Part shown: in pieces, positions 15,651-17,442 of the stretch
Layout: each line of letters opens with the position of its first letter
Numbering within the stretch: position 1 is the first letter of the stretch
Source: Actinomycetota bacterium
GTDB taxonomy: Bacteria; Actinomycetota; Actinomycetes; S36-B12; UBA5976
Direction: 5' to 3'
Length of the DNA: 17,442 bases
Assembly (NCBI GenBank): GCA_947486505.1
Contig: CANKTT010000019.1
Location: forward strand, 1 to 17,442
Translations under genes and position numbers: made by a program
The notes under the pieces: generated by a model
What the model saw: the letters and a program-made list of their open reading frames with translations, nothing else
Database searches by the model: none
What the model was told of the DNA's origin: nothing

Positions 15651-17197
15651 TGGCAATGAAACTAACTCAACTAGTCACAAGCGTTTTCTTAATTCTTGCC
15701 GGGATTGTGCCACTTTCCACGGCACATGCTGCAGGCATCACCGTCGCTGGCGCAGGATCCACTTGGAGTCAAGTAGCCGTTGACCAATGGCGAGCTGACG
15801 TTCGTACCAAACTGGGAATTACGATCAACTACCAAGGAAATGGATCCTCAGCGGGTCGCCAGTTTTATGTTTTGAACCAGGTGGATTTTGCTGTTAGTGA
15901 GATTCCGTTTACTACCGAGGAAGCTTCGCAACTAAAAGCTGCTGGAAAGTCCTACCAGTACATACCGATTGTGGCTGGCGGTACAGCATTGATGTTTAAC
16001 CTCAAGGATGCAAGCGGCCGACAGGTAACTTCGCTAAGACTTTCGCCTGAAACACTTGGAAAGATCTTCACCGGAAGTATCAACGATTGGTCAGATCCCG
16101 CAATTACCGCTGACAACGGTAAGGCATTTCCTGCTAAGCGAATCGTTCCAGTAGTTCGTTCAGATGGTTCTGGAACTTCGGCACAATTTTCGGCGTTTCT
16201 TGCAAAGCAAACATCAACCTGGTCAGCATTTGCAAAGACTCAGGGCGTAAGTGCCAAAGATGGCACATCGAACTACCCACAGGGTTGGGGTAACTCAGTT
16301 GCACAAAAAGGCTCCGATGGTGTTGCTAACTTTGTGGCTAACACTTCAACAGGTGGTGGATCAATTACTTATGTTGAAACCGCATATGCATTGCAGCGAG
16401 GTTTTCCAGTCGCAGCCGTCAAAAATGCCAGTGCAAACTTCACGCTTCCCACGCCTGCAAATGTTGCGACCGCATTGACTAAGGCAACTCTCAATAAAGA
16501 TAGAACTCAAAATCTAACTGGTGTGTACACGAATAAAAGCAAGAGCGCGTACCCGTTATCTAGCTACTCATACATGATTATTCCAACAACGGGCCTTAAT
16601 GCTGATAAGGCAAAAGTAATCGGGCAATTTGCGCTTTACTTTGCATGTGAAGGCCAGCAAAAAGCGGCGGTACTTGGTTACTCTCCCCTTCCAAAGAATT
16701 TAGTTCAGGCAGTATTTGATGGAATAAGTGGACTCCAAGGGGCAGATGCTCCACCAGAATTGAACGCAAAGAATTGTGCCAATCCCTCCCTATCGGGTGA
16801 TCTGGGCGCTGGCGCCGACGACGCAGGAACCAGCACGGGAGCTACCGCAGGCAGTGGATCCACAACTGATGGCACGACAACTGATGGCACGACAACTGAT
16901 GGCACGACAACTGATGGCACGACAACTGATGGCACGACAACTGATGACAGTACCACGGGTGGAAACACAGTTATCGATGACACCAAGTATTCACAGATGC
17001 AACCGGTTCAGGTGTCAATCACCACTTCAAGCTTTGCCTCTCCAACTACGCTTGGACTCGGGATGCTTGGACTCATCATGCTTCCAATGTCAATCCGTCT
17101 GGTTGGACCATCTGTTTATCGGTTGACGCGAAAGCTCACTAGTCGAATAAAGCTACCCACACTTTGGACCTATAAACGGAAAACCCAAAAACACTAA
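15650..17197 (+). CDS. pstS: Phosphate-binding protein PstS, C-terminally membrane-anchored
   Basis: This 515-aa PstS captures phosphate outside the membrane and delivers it to PstCA. ATG 15650 overlaps the pstB stop (TGATG); GTG 15647 and ATG 15656 are alternatives. A signal peptide ends T-A-H-A-A. Ligand motifs are GAGSTW, YQGNGSSAGRQ, DFAVSE and RSDGSGTSAQF. The Asp of the usual S-D motif, which contacts phosphate in E. coli PstS, is Glu here. L-GKIFTGSINDWSDPAI is typical of PstS. After the binding domain (to about residue 385) a low-complexity linker with TTDGT repeats leads to a C-terminal membrane helix and an unusually long basic tail (RKLTSRIK...YKRKTQKH). Being last in the operon rather than first is unusual. 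It is the most canonical of the three PstS-type proteins here. Confidence 0.93.
   Translation: MAMKLTQLVTSVFLILAGIVPLSTAHAAGITVAGAGSTWSQVAVDQWRADVRTKLGITINYQGNGSSAGRQFYVLNQVDFAVSEIPFTTEEASQLKAAGKSYQYIPIVAGGTALMFNLKDASGRQVTSLRLSPETLGKIFTGSINDWSDPAITADNGKAFPAKRIVPVVRSDGSGTSAQFSAFLAKQTSTWSAFAKTQGVSAKDGTSNYPQGWGNSVAQKGSDGVANFVANTSTGGGSITYVETAYALQRGFPVAAVKNASANFTLPTPANVATALTKATLNKDRTQNLTGVYTNKSKSAYPLSSYSYMIIPTTGLNADKAKVIGQFALYFACEGQQKAAVLGYSPLPKNLVQAVFDGISGLQGADAPPELNAKNCANPSLSGDLGAGADDAGTSTGATAGSGSTTDGTTTDGTTTDGTTTDGTTTDGTTTDDSTTGGNTVIDDTKYSQMQPVQVSITTSSFASPTTLGLGMLGLIMLPMSIRLVGPSVYRLTRKLTSRIKLPTLWTYKRKTQKH
16862..16951 (+). repeat. 15-bp tandem repeat (VNTR) in the pstS linker
   Basis: There are five perfect copies of a 15-bp unit (ACAACTGATGGCACG, starting at 16862, 16877, 16892, 16907 and 16922) and a sixth altered copy at 16937-16951. 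Each unit encodes T-T-D-G-T, so changes in copy number keep the frame and only lengthen or shorten the linker between the phosphate-binding domain and its anchor. Confidence 0.95.
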
Positions 17198-17227
17198 GAC
17201 GCTCAAAGGTTGCCTTCGACGCTTGTG

Positions 17228-17442
17228 TCAAGACGATTTTTTATGCTTGCCTAGTGTTTTGGAATTACCCACATCTTCACTCGCAGAGAAACTCTGCATT
17301 GCTAATCCAATAATTACCAAGATGAGTCCAACTGCACCGTTAATAGTTACTGCCTCGCCCAACACGACGACTCCAAGTACTGCCGCCGTAACAGGATCTG
17401 CCAGCATCATCGTGGAAGCAACTCCTGGGCTGATGCCCTTTA
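17228..17442 (-). CDS. EamA/DMT-superfamily transporter, 3' end (partial)
   Basis: The last 70 codons of an EamA transporter gene run leftward from the window edge to a TGA at 17228-17230. The visible part starts KGISPGVAST and covers the last two helices (MMLADPVTAAVLGVVVLGE, then NGAVGLILVIIGLAMQSFS), followed by a short hydrophilic tail ending GKHKKSS. The gene converges on pstS with about 30 bp between stops and no strong hairpin. Over 112 bp it is identical to the truncated copy at 2341-2452, while the last 18 residues differ. Whether this copy is intact cannot be seen here. EamA proteins export metabolites or drugs; the substrate is not deducible. Confidence 0.85.
   Translation of the reverse strand, partial: KGISPGVASTMMLADPVTAAVLGVVVLGEAVTINGAVGLILVIIGLAMQSFSASEDVGNSKTLGKHKKSS
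17291..17442. repeat. EamA direct repeat, right copy
   Basis: This matches 2301-2452 in the same orientation, with mismatches only at 17314 and 17330, and is identical from 17331 to the window end. The window ending inside the repeat means the full repeat length is unknown and raises the possibility of an assembly break here. Confidence 0.9.

Noticed and set aside
16705..16986. Leftward open frame rich in PSVVV repeats
   Set aside because: It is the antisense reading of the 15-bp repeat inside pstS, with no start signal of its own.
17198..17230. Terminator between pstS and the EamA gene
   Set aside because: Only a 4-bp AAGG/CCTT stem is visible, too weak to call.

Overview
The window looks like chromosomal DNA from a small-genome, moderately low-GC actinobacterium, possibly a freshwater planktonic lineage. 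This is inference from four things: Sec signal peptides on most surface proteins, actinobacterial GTTCACC-type PHO-box half-sites, Listeria-Bacteroides (Flg_new) repeat proteins, and dense coding with short spacers. No RNA gene, CRISPR array or transposase was seen, and no gene-free stretch exceeds about 225 bp.

Layout. Positions 1-123 (-) hold the 5' end of a secreted-protein gene missing from ordinary ORF calling because it runs off the window. Next come a YHYH-domain lipoprotein (326-1366, -) and a short UbiA-family prenyltransferase (1588-2244, +), whose stop overlaps a 5'-truncated EamA transporter remnant (2241-2600, -). That remnant is fused at about 2600 to a 3'-truncated leucine-rich-repeat (BspA-like) secreted protein (2551-3030, -). 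Upstream of it lies an intact paralogue with LRRs, six Flg_new repeats and a C-terminal alpha/beta segment (3032-5446, -). Behind this is a two-component pair: histidine kinase (5593-6681, -) and NarL/FixJ-type response regulator (6674-7351, -).

Between the kinase and the surface-protein gene are three 14-bp palindromes (TTCACATATGTGAA type) at exact 34-bp spacing. A degenerate copy sits in the regulator's own promoter. I read this as a dedicated signalling module controlling a surface protein.

The right half is a phosphate-starvation locus. A strong terminator (7503-7540) ends a large PstS-type binding protein gene (7558-9723, -) preceded by a three-half-site PHO box. A two-gene operon (12538 to 9855, -) encodes a membrane-anchored PstS-like protein with a neocarzinostatin-like N-terminal domain, plus a sortase-fold membrane protein that has lost the His, Cys and Arg catalytic residues. 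Divergent from it is pstC-pstA-pstB-pstS (12761-17197, +), tightly overlapping, with pstS in last position. The divergent promoter region holds a 40-bp direct repeat containing PHO-like heptamers.

The window ends inside a second EamA gene (17228-17442, -). Its last 112 bp match the first copy (2341-2452) exactly, so near-identical direct repeats flank about 15 kb. The most interesting items are the catalytically dead sortase coupled to PstS-like proteins, the 34-bp operator array with its two-component system, and the EamA repeats with their truncation junction.
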